Shown one piece after another: positions 1 through 9,024 of a stretch of DNA of 64,000 nucleotides (position 1 is its first letter; every line of letters starts with the position of its first letter). Source of the stretch: Lachnospiraceae bacterium. GTDB taxonomy: Bacteria; Bacillota; Clostridia; Lachnospirales; Lachnospiraceae. A program made the position numbers and the translations under genes. The stretch is taken from contig CAADYR010000063.1 of assembly GCA_900753305.1 (NCBI GenBank), positions 29,655-93,654 on the forward strand, written 5' to 3'. The notes under the pieces are model-generated. The model saw only the letters and a program-made list of their open reading frames with translations. It was not told where the DNA came from and did no database searches.

Positions 1-1304
1 TTAATGTTGCGGTTTTTGTTAGTAAAAGAAACAGCCATATTTGTGAATATGGAATGCTGGGGTCGGCACTGGTGGTATTTTTGATCCTCAGACTGGTATC
101 TACCACAGAAGATAACTGTATGTATGCATTCCCTATTCTTTTTACTGCGATTGTTTATCTTAATGTGAAGACGATCATATTGAGCAACGCAGTGGTTATT
201 ATAGCGAATATACTACGTCTTATTACACATTCTTCCAATCTTTATAATGGAGGAACAAGTGGTGCAACCATGTTCGTCAGTGTTCTGGTCAGTATTCTGG
301 TAGGATACGCATCTATCAGATGTACCAAACTTCTGGTGCAGTTCAATAAGGAAAATATGGATGAAATCATAGAGAGTGCAAAGAAGCAAAAGGAAAGTCA
401 TAATCTTATGATTCAGGTTGCTGATAATATCATGAAACATTTCGGCGAAGCAATGGAAATGATGGGGACTCTGGAAACAAGTCTTTCCAACAGCCATACT
501 TCCATAGAAAATATAGCTGGAAGTACTGAGAGCACAGCAGAAGCGATTCAGGGACAGGCGCAGATTTGCGGGGAGATTCGAGAGCATGCGGAACATGCAC
601 AAAAACTGACCAATGATATGATCGTTTCCTCTGATAAAGTATCAGATACGGTAGATGCCGGTGTGAACTCTATGCAGGAACTGGGAGATCAGGCTGATAA
701 TGTCAGCCAGTGCAGTGCTGCAATGGAGACCGTAATTGAGGAATTGACCAAGAAGGTGGGACAGGTAGCAGGATTTGTAGATTCTATTATCAGTATTTCA
801 AGCCAGACCAATCTGTTGGCACTGAATGCTTCTATTGAAGCAGCCAGAGCAGGAGAAGCAGGACGAGGATTCTCTGTAGTAGCAGAAGAAATCAGGACAT
901 TGTCTGAGGACACCAAGAATGCTTCAACTAACATTACAAATATAATCAAAGAGCTGAATGAAGATACCAAGCATGTTAATGAAAGCATCAATGATTCTGT
1001 CAACAGTGTGGCAAAGCAGAACGAACTGATCGCTGAGAGTAAGGAAAGATTTGCACAGGTAGAAAGCGAAGTAAAAGTTCTTTCTGAATACATCAATGAT
1101 GTAAAAAGCAGCATGGAGCAGACATTATCATCATCGAATACGATCTACGATCATATTACCCAGCTTTCAGCTTCCAGTGAAGAAGTGGCGGCTGCTTCCT
1201 CAGAAGGTCTGGATAATTCCAATATTACGGTAGGAGAGGTAGCAAAGTGTAAGCAGATATTTGAGGCGATTTATGATTTGGCGAAGGATCTGCAGAATTA
1301 TTAA
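1..1304 (+). CDS. Methyl-accepting chemotaxis protein, 5' truncated by window edge
   Basis: The reading frame is already open at the first complete codon (position 3), so the start lies outside the window. The visible part begins with several hydrophobic segments (roughly the first 100 residues) that look like a multi-pass membrane sensor rather than the usual two-helix chemoreceptor. It continues into a long alpha-helical methyl-accepting domain. The hairpin-tip signature QTNLLALNASIEAARAGEAG is present at about residues 257-276, the part that contacts CheA/CheW in this family. There is no C-terminal CheR-binding pentapeptide. A strong terminator follows directly. The ligand cannot be read from the sequence. 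Family assignment is secure from the tip motif; the membrane topology is an inference. Confidence 0.92.
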   Translation, partial: NVAVFVSKRNSHICEYGMLGSALVVFLILRLVSTTEDNCMYAFPILFTAIVYLNVKTIILSNAVVIIANILRLITHSSNLYNGGTSGATMFVSVLVSILVGYASIRCTKLLVQFNKENMDEIIESAKKQKESHNLMIQVADNIMKHFGEAMEMMGTLETSLSNSHTSIENIAGSTESTAEAIQGQAQICGEIREHAEHAQKLTNDMIVSSDKVSDTVDAGVNSMQELGDQADNVSQCSAAMETVIEELTKKVGQVAGFVDSIISISSQTNLLALNASIEAARAGEAGRGFSVVAEEIRTLSEDTKNASTNITNIIKELNEDTKHVNESINDSVNSVAKQNELIAESKERFAQVESEVKVLSEYINDVKSSMEQTLSSSNTIYDHITQLSASSEEVAAASSEGLDNSNITVGEVAKCKQIFEAIYDLAKDLQNY

Positions 1305-1320
1305 TTAAAATCAGAATCAA

Positions 1321-1353
1321 AGGCGAAAGCGATAGACTGCTTTCGCCTTTTTT
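1321..1353 (+). terminator. Intrinsic terminator after chemoreceptor gene
   Basis: A perfect 10-bp stem (AGGCGAAAGC paired with GCTTTCGCCT), an 8-base loop and a T tract follow the stop codon by about 17 bases. It separates the chemoreceptor from the acyltransferase gene. Confidence 0.9.
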
Positions 1354-1396
1354 GATACACTGAAACCATGCAGATAAATGAAAGGCAGGGAGTTAC

Positions 1397-3061
1397 GTGA
1401 AGAAAAGAAAACAATGGGGAATATTAGCAATTATTATTCTCATAAGCTGGACAGTTATTTTGTGGAAAAATATTGATTACCAGTATACATTGCAGGGAGT
1501 AGAGACAACACTGGGCAGAGAAGCCTATGCAGGGGTATCGAATTACGAAGTAGAAGGTAATCTTTACAGGGTAAATGGCGAAGATCCTCAATTATATCTG
1601 AAGTTTCAGAAAAATATAGGAGGAATGAATCTTTATTGCTATTCCAATACAGGAGAGGATTTGCCAGTGCAGGTCTTTTATGCGAAAGCAGGAGAGAACT
1701 ATACAGAGAAACATTCCGTTAAGACAATGGTAAAAGCTGGCAGAACATTTTGTACTATTCCGATACCTCTGGGAGAATATGATTCTTTCAGACTGGATAT
1801 TGATGGTGATTTTCTGTTGGACAGGATATTGGTGTATGAAGGTGAAACGAAGGTAATGCCGGTGATTTCTACCGATACGGTAAGAAGTTGTTTGCTTTAT
1901 TGTCCTGTTGCACTGGCTGCAATTCTGCTTATTTTCTGGGCACACAGTGTCAGAGCAGGAGAAATGGGGGCAAAAGCCTATATGAAACAATTATTTGGCA
2001 CAGAGAATAACAGAACTGCCAGACAGATCCACTGGGATTATTTACGTGTGCTGGCAGCAGTACTGGTCGTATTGGCACATTCCTGTTCTCCTATGGTGGA
2101 TCTGGCGGATACGGACTGGAAACGTATGCTTCTGGTCATGGGATTAACACTTGGACTAAGCTGTAATGTCATTTATGTGATGCTGTCGGGTGCTTTGCTG
2201 CTTAATTCCAAAAGAGAAGAATCGGTGGGAATCTTCTACATCAGAAGAGCATCCAAAGTCGTTATTCCACTCATAGCCTATTATCTCTTATTGTTGTCGC
2301 TGAATGATGAAGTGAGCTTTTTACCGCCCCAAAATCTTGGCAGCGTATGGAAACGTATTCTTACAGGTGCACCGGATGCAGGTCCGCATTTGTGGCTTAT
2401 TTATACGATAGTGGCATTGTATCTGATCACACCTTTTTTCCGTGTTATGGTGCAGCACTTAAGTGATAAAATGTTATTGTCACTTGCTGTTCTGATCATG
2501 GTCTGCAATGCGTTGACACTGTATTTGCCACTTGCCGGTGTGAATTTTGGAATTTCTACGTTCCTTGCAGGCTGGGAGGGGGTATTCCTTTTAGGGTATA
2601 TTATGACACGCAGTGAAACGAGAAAATATGACAGAAAAATTATAATAGCAGGTGTTATTTCATTTGCAACTGCAGTGATCGTTGTATTTTTTAATTCTTC
2701 CAATATGAATTATGTATATAATAATGCCATTACGCTGATTCTAATTTCCTGCGGAATTTTTGCACTGGTGCTTGGCAATACGAAATGGTTTGAAAATAAG
2801 GATAATGCCATGATCAGATTATGTTCCAAATACAGTTATGCTATTATCCTGATCCACTGGTATGCACTTTTTGTTATTGTACAGGGCAAATTCCATGTAA
2901 CTGCACTGCGTTTTGGCTGTGTGGGAGGAATTGTGGCTACAGTGGTACTGGCTTTTGGTGTAAGCCTGGTGCTTGGCATGCTCTATGATAATACGGTAGT
3001 TATTGTATGCAGTGTTCTGTTTGATAAACTGACAGCTTTATTTCATAAAGGACATAAATAA
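1397..3061 (+). CDS. Membrane acyltransferase, acyltransferase-3 family
   Basis: A 554-residue membrane protein that starts at a GTG behind GGCAGGG. One N-terminal transmembrane helix (about residues 9-25) is followed by about 140 residues of extracytoplasmic, beta-rich sequence. A second helix is near 165-185. A C-terminal block of about ten helices opens with IHWDYLRVLAAVLVVLAHS (about 214-232), where the Arg and His match the conserved start of acyltransferase-3 (OatA/WecH-like) domains. Such proteins move acetyl or other acyl groups across the membrane onto cell-wall or envelope sugars. The acceptor here is unknown. It lies 41 bp upstream of spoIID, so co-transcription is possible, but it is not a known sporulation gene. 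The extra extracytoplasmic domain between the first two helices is unusual for OatA. Confidence 0.8.
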   Translation: MKKRKQWGILAIIILISWTVILWKNIDYQYTLQGVETTLGREAYAGVSNYEVEGNLYRVNGEDPQLYLKFQKNIGGMNLYCYSNTGEDLPVQVFYAKAGENYTEKHSVKTMVKAGRTFCTIPIPLGEYDSFRLDIDGDFLLDRILVYEGETKVMPVISTDTVRSCLLYCPVALAAILLIFWAHSVRAGEMGAKAYMKQLFGTENNRTARQIHWDYLRVLAAVLVVLAHSCSPMVDLADTDWKRMLLVMGLTLGLSCNVIYVMLSGALLLNSKREESVGIFYIRRASKVVIPLIAYYLLLLSLNDEVSFLPPQNLGSVWKRILTGAPDAGPHLWLIYTIVALYLITPFFRVMVQHLSDKMLLSLAVLIMVCNALTLYLPLAGVNFGISTFLAGWEGVFLLGYIMTRSETRKYDRKIIIAGVISFATAVIVVFFNSSNMNYVYNNAITLILISCGIFALVLGNTKWFENKDNAMIRLCSKYSYAIILIHWYALFVIVQGKFHVTALRFGCVGGIVATVVLAFGVSLVLGMLYDNTVVIVCSVLFDKLTALFHKGHK

Positions 3062-3102
3062 ATAAAAAATCCATATAATAAGGAATAACACAAGTTGCGC
3101 AG

Positions 3103-4050
3103 GTGGATATGAAGAAAGCAGCCCGTTTACTGGTCATTGTATTCTGCATTCCCTTTTTCTGCTATTTATTTATGGAAAAGGATGGCATTGTCCCGAAGGA
3201 GCAGCCTGCTGCTTCAACGGCGGGATTTACTGTAAAAGTTGAAGAGGATACAGGGGAGTTTACTTATGACCCGGAGGAGATACTTCCGCGTATCATGAAA
3301 GCAATGCTGTCCGGGCGTGGTGATGAGGCAATGTATCGAGTAGCCGCTGTCATTTGTCGTACCAATCTGGTCTATACCTGGCAGCAGGAGGGCAGACCGG
3401 ATGAGATACGACTGACCAGCACAGGGCTATGCAGTTGTAAAAGAGAAACATATCATAAATCGGAGGAGGCAGAAAAACTCAAAAGTGCGGCAGCGGATAC
3501 AGTTGGCATTGTACTTACGTATGAGGGTAAGGTAATACCTGCCCCCTTTTTTTATTTAAGTGCGGGTAGAACCCGTAATGCTATGGAAGTTTACGGGGAT
3601 GACAGATTTCCCTATTTGCAGAGTGTAGACTGTAGTGATGACATGCAGCAGGAGGAGTTCCTTACGCTCTATGATTACCCCAAAGATGAATTTTATCAGA
3701 AATTACGCATGATAGCCGGATTTGAGAATGTACGGGAGTTATCTGAACTGGAACTGGAACGGGAACAGACAGGATATGTACATGATATCTATTATAAAAA
3801 AGAAAACATGTTGTTACCTATACAGGATATATGTGACTCATTTGACCTGTGCTCTCCCTGGTTTGAATGGGAAGAACGTGCACAGAGTGTGACAATACGA
3901 TGTAAAGGAGCAGGTCATGGAGTCGGGTTTGATGTGAATTATGGTGAATTACTGGAAAAACAGGGAATGGATGAGTCACAGATACTGGAATATTTTTACA
4001 AAGATGTGACACTGGATAAACGATATAATGCAGCGGCAAAACCTGACTAA
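3103..4050 (+). CDS. spoIID: Stage II sporulation protein D (SpoIID)-like
   Basis: In Firmicutes SpoIID is a membrane-anchored peptidoglycan lytic transglycosylase that works with SpoIIM/SpoIIP during engulfment. Here an N-terminal hydrophobic anchor (about residues 7-24) is followed by a SpoIID/LytB domain. The block EAMYRVAAVICRTN corresponds to the canonical EALKAQAVAARTY, and the C-terminal GAGHGVGFDVNYG block matches the GxGHGVGxSQYG signature. The Glu of the usual EMP motif is not visible: the aligned stretch reads MKAMLSGRGD. This copy may be catalytically altered. The start is ambiguous between GTG 3103 and ATG 3109, and neither has a well-spaced ribosome site. It is followed at once by a SpoIIQ-like gene, the order known from Clostridioides difficile, which supports the identity. 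Confidence 0.8.
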   Translation: MDMKKAARLLVIVFCIPFFCYLFMEKDGIVPKEQPAASTAGFTVKVEEDTGEFTYDPEEILPRIMKAMLSGRGDEAMYRVAAVICRTNLVYTWQQEGRPDEIRLTSTGLCSCKRETYHKSEEAEKLKSAAADTVGIVLTYEGKVIPAPFFYLSAGRTRNAMEVYGDDRFPYLQSVDCSDDMQQEEFLTLYDYPKDEFYQKLRMIAGFENVRELSELELEREQTGYVHDIYYKKENMLLPIQDICDSFDLCSPWFEWEERAQSVTIRCKGAGHGVGFDVNYGELLEKQGMDESQILEYFYKDVTLDKRYNAAAKPD

Positions 4051-4146
4051 GATGTGAATAGATTTAAAAATACAGGCAATCATACTAATACGAGGTACTT
4101 GTACCTACGTCCCAAAATGCATGTTAGAGAAAGGCAAGGTGTTAGT

Positions 4147-5007
4147 ATGAATAGACGTAACAACAAACGTCCATTACAGAAGGAGAAAGTATGTATGATA
4201 GCAGCATCTGTCTTCGTGCTGTCGGCGCTTACGTTAACGGGAGTCTATATGGCATCCCTGGGTCAATCCAAGGACGAGGATAATCGGATAGATTTTGCAA
4301 AGCTGGAGCAGCAGACACAGGAGCAGGAACTTGCGGATGAAAGATTTGCAGGAGAAGAGCAGGAACTGGGTCAGAATGATGATATGGACATTGATCCCGT
4401 GTATACGGAGGCAAATTCCCAGGGAGTAACCAATGACAGGCAAAAGGCGGATTCGTTGAGAGATGCAGGCAGAAATGATATGACGGACGCACGCTTTGGC
4501 GAAAATATTGCAGGGGAAACAGAGGCTGCCATACAGGATGAGATAACGCAGGAAACGGCAGCTGCAGTTACAACGGCTGCACCTTCTTTTAAAGAAGGAG
4601 ATATGCTGCAATGGCCTATTGTAGGAGAAGTGCTGCTGGATTACAGTATGGATAAAGCAGTATATTTTGCAACGATGCAGCAGTATCGATATAATCCGTC
4701 TATCGTAATTGCGGCAACACCGGGAGAGACGATTACGGCAGCGGCAGATGGCATTGTAAAAAAAGTGTTTTATGATCCACAGACAGGCAATAGTATTGTA
4801 TTCGACCTGGGGAATGGCTATGAACTTACCTATGGACAGTTGACAGATATTACACTTGCTGAGGGAGATCAGGTGTCGGCAGGTGATATTGTAGGCAAAG
4901 TGGCAGAGCCTACTATTTATTATTCTGTGGAAGGCAGTAATGTATATTTTAAACTGACAAAGGATGGAGAACCCATAAATCCATTGAACAGTATGCCAAA
5001 TTCATAA
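4147..5007 (+). CDS. spoIIQ: SpoIIQ-like LytM/M23-domain protein, catalytic residues lost
   Basis: SpoIIQ is the forespore membrane half of the SpoIIQ-SpoIIIAH channel between forespore and mother cell. The ATG at 4147 is preferred over an upstream in-frame GTG at 4054 because AAGGTG sits 5 bases before it and the protein then starts with basic residues and one transmembrane helix (about residues 18-37). An acidic, Gln-rich linker of about 120 residues leads to a C-terminal M23/LytM fold. The usual HxxxD motif is replaced around YNPSIVIAATPG, and the usual HxH is replaced by YGQ, so the zinc ligands are missing. This is the situation in Bacillus subtilis SpoIIQ but not in C. difficile SpoIIQ. 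Position directly after spoIID supports the call. It could be another degenerate M23 protein. Confidence 0.75.
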   Translation: MNRRNNKRPLQKEKVCMIAASVFVLSALTLTGVYMASLGQSKDEDNRIDFAKLEQQTQEQELADERFAGEEQELGQNDDMDIDPVYTEANSQGVTNDRQKADSLRDAGRNDMTDARFGENIAGETEAAIQDEITQETAAAVTTAAPSFKEGDMLQWPIVGEVLLDYSMDKAVYFATMQQYRYNPSIVIAATPGETITAAADGIVKKVFYDPQTGNSIVFDLGNGYELTYGQLTDITLAEGDQVSAGDIVGKVAEPTIYYSVEGSNVYFKLTKDGEPINPLNSMPNS

Positions 5008-5084
5008 ACGGCAGTAGTATCTTTACTTGTCACAGGAATACGTGTACAATAAGAGAAAATCGTGAGTGCGGGGAAGGTACGCAA

Positions 5085-6425
5085 ATGAGAAAGAATAGAA
5101 TATTATGTCTGTGCCTGAGTGCCTTTATGCTGCTGTCCGGATGTGCCAATACAGCAGCATCGGCATCACAGGGGCAGGCTCAGCCTATACAGGAAAAGAC
5201 AATAACTCAAAAGGTTTCACAGCCGTTATATCAGTCGGAAGTTAACTATGAAATTCCGGTAAGCCGTGTCAGGGTACTGGTTGACAGAGGAGGGTATCTG
5301 ACACAGAGAGATAAGAAAGTGCTTTTTCTGGGGGAAGATCTCTCAGAAGAATTCCGTATTGTAGAAGAAAAATCCAAAGAAGTAGTATATAAGGGTAAAA
5401 TTACCAGGGCAACTTATGATAAAGAAATGGGAGAGACTGTCAGCAGAGGGGATTTTTCTGAGTTTACACAGGAAGGTACATATTATATAGAAACAGACCG
5501 GATTGGAAGGTCTTATCCCTTTATGATCGGCAATCAGGTATATGATTCCATGTTTCAGGCTTTAATGGAACAGGAGCAGCATTTTACCTATGAAGAAAGT
5601 GCTACAGGAGTCAGAGATCTGGGATTTGGAATGCATGCTATGCTTCTTGCCTTGCAATGTCATGGCAGTGTTTTTGAAGAAAATAAGACACTGGTGCCTC
5701 AATTGCTGGCTTCAGCAGACTGGATGCTGGGCAGGCAGGATCAGAATGGAAGTATTTATGAAGATTATGAAGCAACTGCTGTATTTTGTGGTATTATGGC
5801 AATGTATCATAATGTATTTGGTAAATATGATGAGAAGGCAGCCAGGGCATATCTGGAAGCATCTGATAAATCCTGGAAGTGGCTTGAGAAGCAGAATACA
5901 GACAGTAAAACAGAAAAAGCCAGATTTTATGCAGCAGTGCAGCGTTTCAGAACAGAAGGCGATGAGAAATATCAGAAAGTTGTGCTGGATTATTTAGAGA
6001 AGCATGAAGCGGATATCATGACAGATAGATTTGCTTTTTTGGGAACAATCGTATATCTGAGCACTGAACGAAAGACAGACAGGGATGTGTGTGCTGAACT
6101 GATGCAGAAACTTGTGAGTGAGACAGAAAATATATGTGTTAAATCCAAAAAAGATAATTTTGGTGTATACACAAGAGATCTGGCGGATAATCTTTACAAG
6201 ATACTTCTGATCTGCTTCGTGGATTATATTACACCCAGTAATGAATATGCTACTGTTATGGAGAATACCATACATTATATAGAGGGCAGAAATGAAGAAG
6301 GATGCCGTTATCTGGGTGAGGACGGTGTATGGACAGAATGTGATAAGACAGCAGCGCGTACACCTGAGTGGAATGGCATATTATTATTTGAACTCAGTGA
6401 CTTGCTGGATGACACACAGGACTGA
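5085..6425 (+). CDS. Lipoprotein with CelD_N-like domain and degenerate GH9-like barrel
   Basis: The N-terminus ends in a lipobox (LSGC, Cys20), so the protein should be anchored on the outer face of the membrane. Residues about 55-150 (VSRVRVLVDRGGYL through EGTYYIETDRIGRSYPFMIG) resemble the immunoglobulin-like N-terminal domain of family 9 glycoside hydrolases (CelD_N). The remaining 290 residues are alpha-helical with blocks such as LLASADWMLGRQDQNGSIYE, reminiscent of the GH9 alpha/alpha barrel. The catalytic DAGD motif of active cellulases is not found, so it may be a binding or structural relative. The start has GGGGAAGG upstream. It follows the spoIIQ-like gene by 78 bp. A role in glycan binding or in the spore envelope is inference only. 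Confidence 0.55.
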   Translation: MRKNRILCLCLSAFMLLSGCANTAASASQGQAQPIQEKTITQKVSQPLYQSEVNYEIPVSRVRVLVDRGGYLTQRDKKVLFLGEDLSEEFRIVEEKSKEVVYKGKITRATYDKEMGETVSRGDFSEFTQEGTYYIETDRIGRSYPFMIGNQVYDSMFQALMEQEQHFTYEESATGVRDLGFGMHAMLLALQCHGSVFEENKTLVPQLLASADWMLGRQDQNGSIYEDYEATAVFCGIMAMYHNVFGKYDEKAARAYLEASDKSWKWLEKQNTDSKTEKARFYAAVQRFRTEGDEKYQKVVLDYLEKHEADIMTDRFAFLGTIVYLSTERKTDRDVCAELMQKLVSETENICVKSKKDNFGVYTRDLADNLYKILLICFVDYITPSNEYATVMENTIHYIEGRNEEGCRYLGEDGVWTECDKTAARTPEWNGILLFELSDLLDDTQD

Positions 6426-6502
6426 TATACTGTTCAAATAATGCGGCAAGGTGTACCAAAACTGCTTATTTTGGGATGAAAGATAGGAACCATAGTATAA
6501 AA

Positions 6503-6514
6503 ACAGTATACTGT
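6503..6514. promoter_or_regulatory. Perfect 12-bp palindrome upstream of ddl
   Basis: ACAGTATACTGT is a perfect inverted repeat in the 157-bp gap before ddl. The half-sequence TATACTGT also occurs at 6426-6433, just after the preceding stop codon. An additional small hairpin (ATGCCG/CGGCAT, 6526-6543) lies between the palindrome and the start. The layout suggests an operator for a dimeric repressor, but no regulator can be assigned. Confidence 0.35.
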
Positions 6515-6582
6515 AACAGAATGAAATGCCGGCGCTGCGGCATACAAAATAAACGTAAAACAGTGCAGAAATGAGGATGATT

Positions 6583-7620
6583 ATGAAGATTGTAGTATTA
6601 GCTGGCGGAACCAGTACAGAAAGAGATGTATCCCTTGTAACGGGGTCTATGATTTATAAATCACTTGTCAAGAGCGGACATCAGGTTGTATTACTTGATC
6701 TGTATCTTGGCTATGAGGAGGCAGACCGTGAAGATATTTTTGCAGTAAAGAAGGACTGGAGTGAAAGCATTCAGGCAATTTCCAGCCAGAATCCTGATAT
6801 TTCCCAGGTAAGAGCCATGAGAAAGGATGATCCGTATAATGAAGTCGGACCGGGTGTTATCGATATCTGTAAGCAGGCAGATATTGTATTCCTTGCGTTA
6901 CATGGTCAGAATGGTGAGGATGGCAAGGTACAGGCGATGTTCGACCTTTTACATATCAAATATACAGGAACGGATTATTTCTCAAGCGCACTTGCAATGG
7001 ATAAGGTCATTTCCAAGGAATTGTTCATCGAATATGATATTCCTACCCCGAAGGGAATCACACTGACTAAGGGCATGGAGGCACAATGGAATACCTATCC
7101 CTGTATCGTTAAGGTTAACAGAGGCGGTTCCAGCGTTGGTGTTTATAAGGCTGAGAACGAGCAGGAATTGCAGGATGCATTAAAGCAGGCATTTACCTAT
7201 GAGAAAAGAGTCCTCATTGAGGAATATATCGATGGCAGAGAGTTCTCCATTGGTGTTATGGATGGAAAGGCACTTCCCATCATTGAGATTGCACCTAAAG
7301 TAGGTTTTTATGATTATAAGAACAAATATCAGGCCGGCTCTACTGTAGAAACATGTCCGGCGCAGTTACCAGAGAAAGTGACAGAAGGAATGCAGCGTTG
7401 TGCAGAAGCTGTATACAGAGCACTCCGTCTCCATACTTATGTAAGAGCGGATTTCCGCATGGATCAGGATTATCATTTCTACTGCCTCGAAGCCAATACA
7501 CTTCCCGGCATGACCCCTACTTCCCTGTTGCCACAGGAAGCGGCAGCAGTAGGCGTAGATTTTGATGCTCTATGCGAAGAGATCATCAGGATATCTCTGG
7601 AAAAATACAAAGAATTATAA
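6583..7620 (+). CDS. ddl: D-alanine--D-alanine ligase
   Basis: An ATP-grasp ligase of 345 residues that joins two D-alanines for the peptidoglycan precursor. The start MKIVVLAGGTSTERDVS is family-typical. I place it at the ATG at 6583, behind GAGG at 6573-6576, rather than at the in-frame ATG 12 bases earlier. Visible motifs are ALHGQNGEDGKVQ (N-terminal substrate loop), VKVNRGGSSVGVY (ATP loop), FYDYKNKY and the C-terminal LEANTLPGMTPTS. The Tyr in FYDYKNKY argues for D-Ala-D-Ala rather than the D-Ala-D-Lac or D-Ala-D-Ser ligases of vancomycin resistance. It lies 24 bp upstream of murF, the next enzyme of the pathway, almost certainly in one operon. Confidence 0.95.
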   Translation: MKIVVLAGGTSTERDVSLVTGSMIYKSLVKSGHQVVLLDLYLGYEEADREDIFAVKKDWSESIQAISSQNPDISQVRAMRKDDPYNEVGPGVIDICKQADIVFLALHGQNGEDGKVQAMFDLLHIKYTGTDYFSSALAMDKVISKELFIEYDIPTPKGITLTKGMEAQWNTYPCIVKVNRGGSSVGVYKAENEQELQDALKQAFTYEKRVLIEEYIDGREFSIGVMDGKALPIIEIAPKVGFYDYKNKYQAGSTVETCPAQLPEKVTEGMQRCAEAVYRALRLHTYVRADFRMDQDYHFYCLEANTLPGMTPTSLLPQEAAAVGVDFDALCEEIIRISLEKYKEL

Positions 7621-7644
7621 ATAATAGAAAGGTGTGGTACGGAC

Positions 7645-9021
7645 ATGAAAAATATGACCTTGGCAAATATCGCAAAAGCAGTAAACGGTTCTTTACATAA
7701 TGCAGATCAGAAAATGACGCAGGAAGCTTCAGGCGTTGTGCTGGATTCCCGTAAGGTAGAACCCGGCTATGTCTTTGTGGCAACGAAGGGCGAACGTGTA
7801 GACGGTCACACCTTTATTGATGCAGTATTTGATAAGGGGGCACTGGGTGTTATCTGTGAAAAGGCTCCTGAGAATCCAAAGGGCGCCTACATTCTGGTAA
7901 AAGACAGCTTTCAGGCGCTAAAGGATGTGGCTGCCTATTATCGTGAGCAACTGGATATCAAAGTCGTTGGTATTACAGGCAGTGTAGGTAAGACCAGTAC
8001 CAAGGAGTTTATTGCAGGTACACTGGCAACTCATTATCAGGTGTTAAAGACAGAGGGAAATTTCAATAATGAAATCGGACTTCCTCTGACGGTACTGCGC
8101 ATCTGTGATAATGTTCAGGTAGCAGTATTGGAAATGGGCATCAGTGATTTTGGTGAAATGCATCGTCTAAGCCGTATTGCACAGCCGGATGTATGCGTCA
8201 TTACCAATATCGGACAATGCCATCTGGAGAACCTTGGAACCAGAGATGGAATCCTCAGGGCCAAGACAGAGATTTTTGATTTTATGAAGCCGGATGGCAG
8301 TGTATGTCTCAACGGTGATGACGATAAACTGGCCACAGTCAGAGAAGTAGGAGGGAAGAAACCTCTTTTCTTTGGAAAAGACCAGAAGAATGAAATATAT
8401 GCGACAGATTATGTAAACCTGGGACTGGCAGGAAGTACCGTAAAGATTCACAGAGAAGGCAGAAGTCTGGATGTCAGGATTCCACTCCCGGGTGAACATA
8501 TGGTATATAATGCACTGGCAGCAACAGCCGTAGCCACGGGATTTGGCTTATCTGATGAGGAAATCATCCGTGGAATCAGTTCTGTAGAACCTGTAGGCGG
8601 CAGAAGTCATGTTATTCATGAAGACAAGGTGACGATTATAGATGACTGCTACAATGCCAATCCGGTATCCATGAAGGCAGCAATAGATCTGTTAAATATG
8701 GCCAATACCAGAAAGGTAGCAATCCTTGGAGATATGTTTGAACTTGGGGCAAACGAACAGGCTCTTCACGAAGAAATCGGAACTTATGCCGCATATCATA
8801 ATATTGATTGTGTAATCTGTGTCGGCAATCTCAGCAGACATATGTATGCCGGTATGAAAGCAGTAGAGTCTGACAGCAGGGCATATTATTTTGAAACGAG
8901 AGATGTGATGCTGGAGCATTTGGGAGAGCTGCTAAAAGAAGGAGATACTGTATTGGTCAAGGCATCCCACAGTATGCATTTTGAAGAAGTAGTGAAACAG
9001 ATTCCCCGGATATTGGCATAA
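7645..9021 (+). CDS. murF: UDP-N-acetylmuramoyl-tripeptide--D-alanyl-D-alanine ligase
   Basis: A Mur ligase of 458 residues that adds the D-Ala-D-Ala made by Ddl to UDP-MurNAc-tripeptide in the cytosol. The ATP P-loop GITGSVGKTSTKEF lies at about residues 109-122. Further MurF signatures are GNFNNEIGLPLTVL, the EMGISDFGEM block, the TNIGQCHLENLGTRDGI block and DDCYNANPVSMKAAI. The start follows AGAAAGGTGTGG. Length is normal for the family. Placement right behind ddl couples synthesis of the dipeptide to its use. No rearrangement or truncation is visible. Confidence 0.96.
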   Translation: MKNMTLANIAKAVNGSLHNADQKMTQEASGVVLDSRKVEPGYVFVATKGERVDGHTFIDAVFDKGALGVICEKAPENPKGAYILVKDSFQALKDVAAYYREQLDIKVVGITGSVGKTSTKEFIAGTLATHYQVLKTEGNFNNEIGLPLTVLRICDNVQVAVLEMGISDFGEMHRLSRIAQPDVCVITNIGQCHLENLGTRDGILRAKTEIFDFMKPDGSVCLNGDDDKLATVREVGGKKPLFFGKDQKNEIYATDYVNLGLAGSTVKIHREGRSLDVRIPLPGEHMVYNALAATAVATGFGLSDEEIIRGISSVEPVGGRSHVIHEDKVTIIDDCYNANPVSMKAAIDLLNMANTRKVAILGDMFELGANEQALHEEIGTYAAYHNIDCVICVGNLSRHMYAGMKAVESDSRAYYFETRDVMLEHLGELLKEGDTVLVKASHSMHFEEVVKQIPRILA

Positions 9022-9024
9022 GAG

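Noticed and set aside
213..1114. Minus-strand frames opposite the chemoreceptor gene
   Set aside because: They are shadow frames without ribosome sites; the plus-strand protein carries clear family motifs.
3061..3108. A sigma-E promoter directly before spoIID
   Set aside because: CCATATA is a possible -35, but no CATACAHT-like sequence lies at the right distance.
5021..5050. A promoter before the GH9-like lipoprotein gene
   Set aside because: TACAAT is present, but the TTGTCA before it is only 12 bp away and the sigma-E -35 match is poor.
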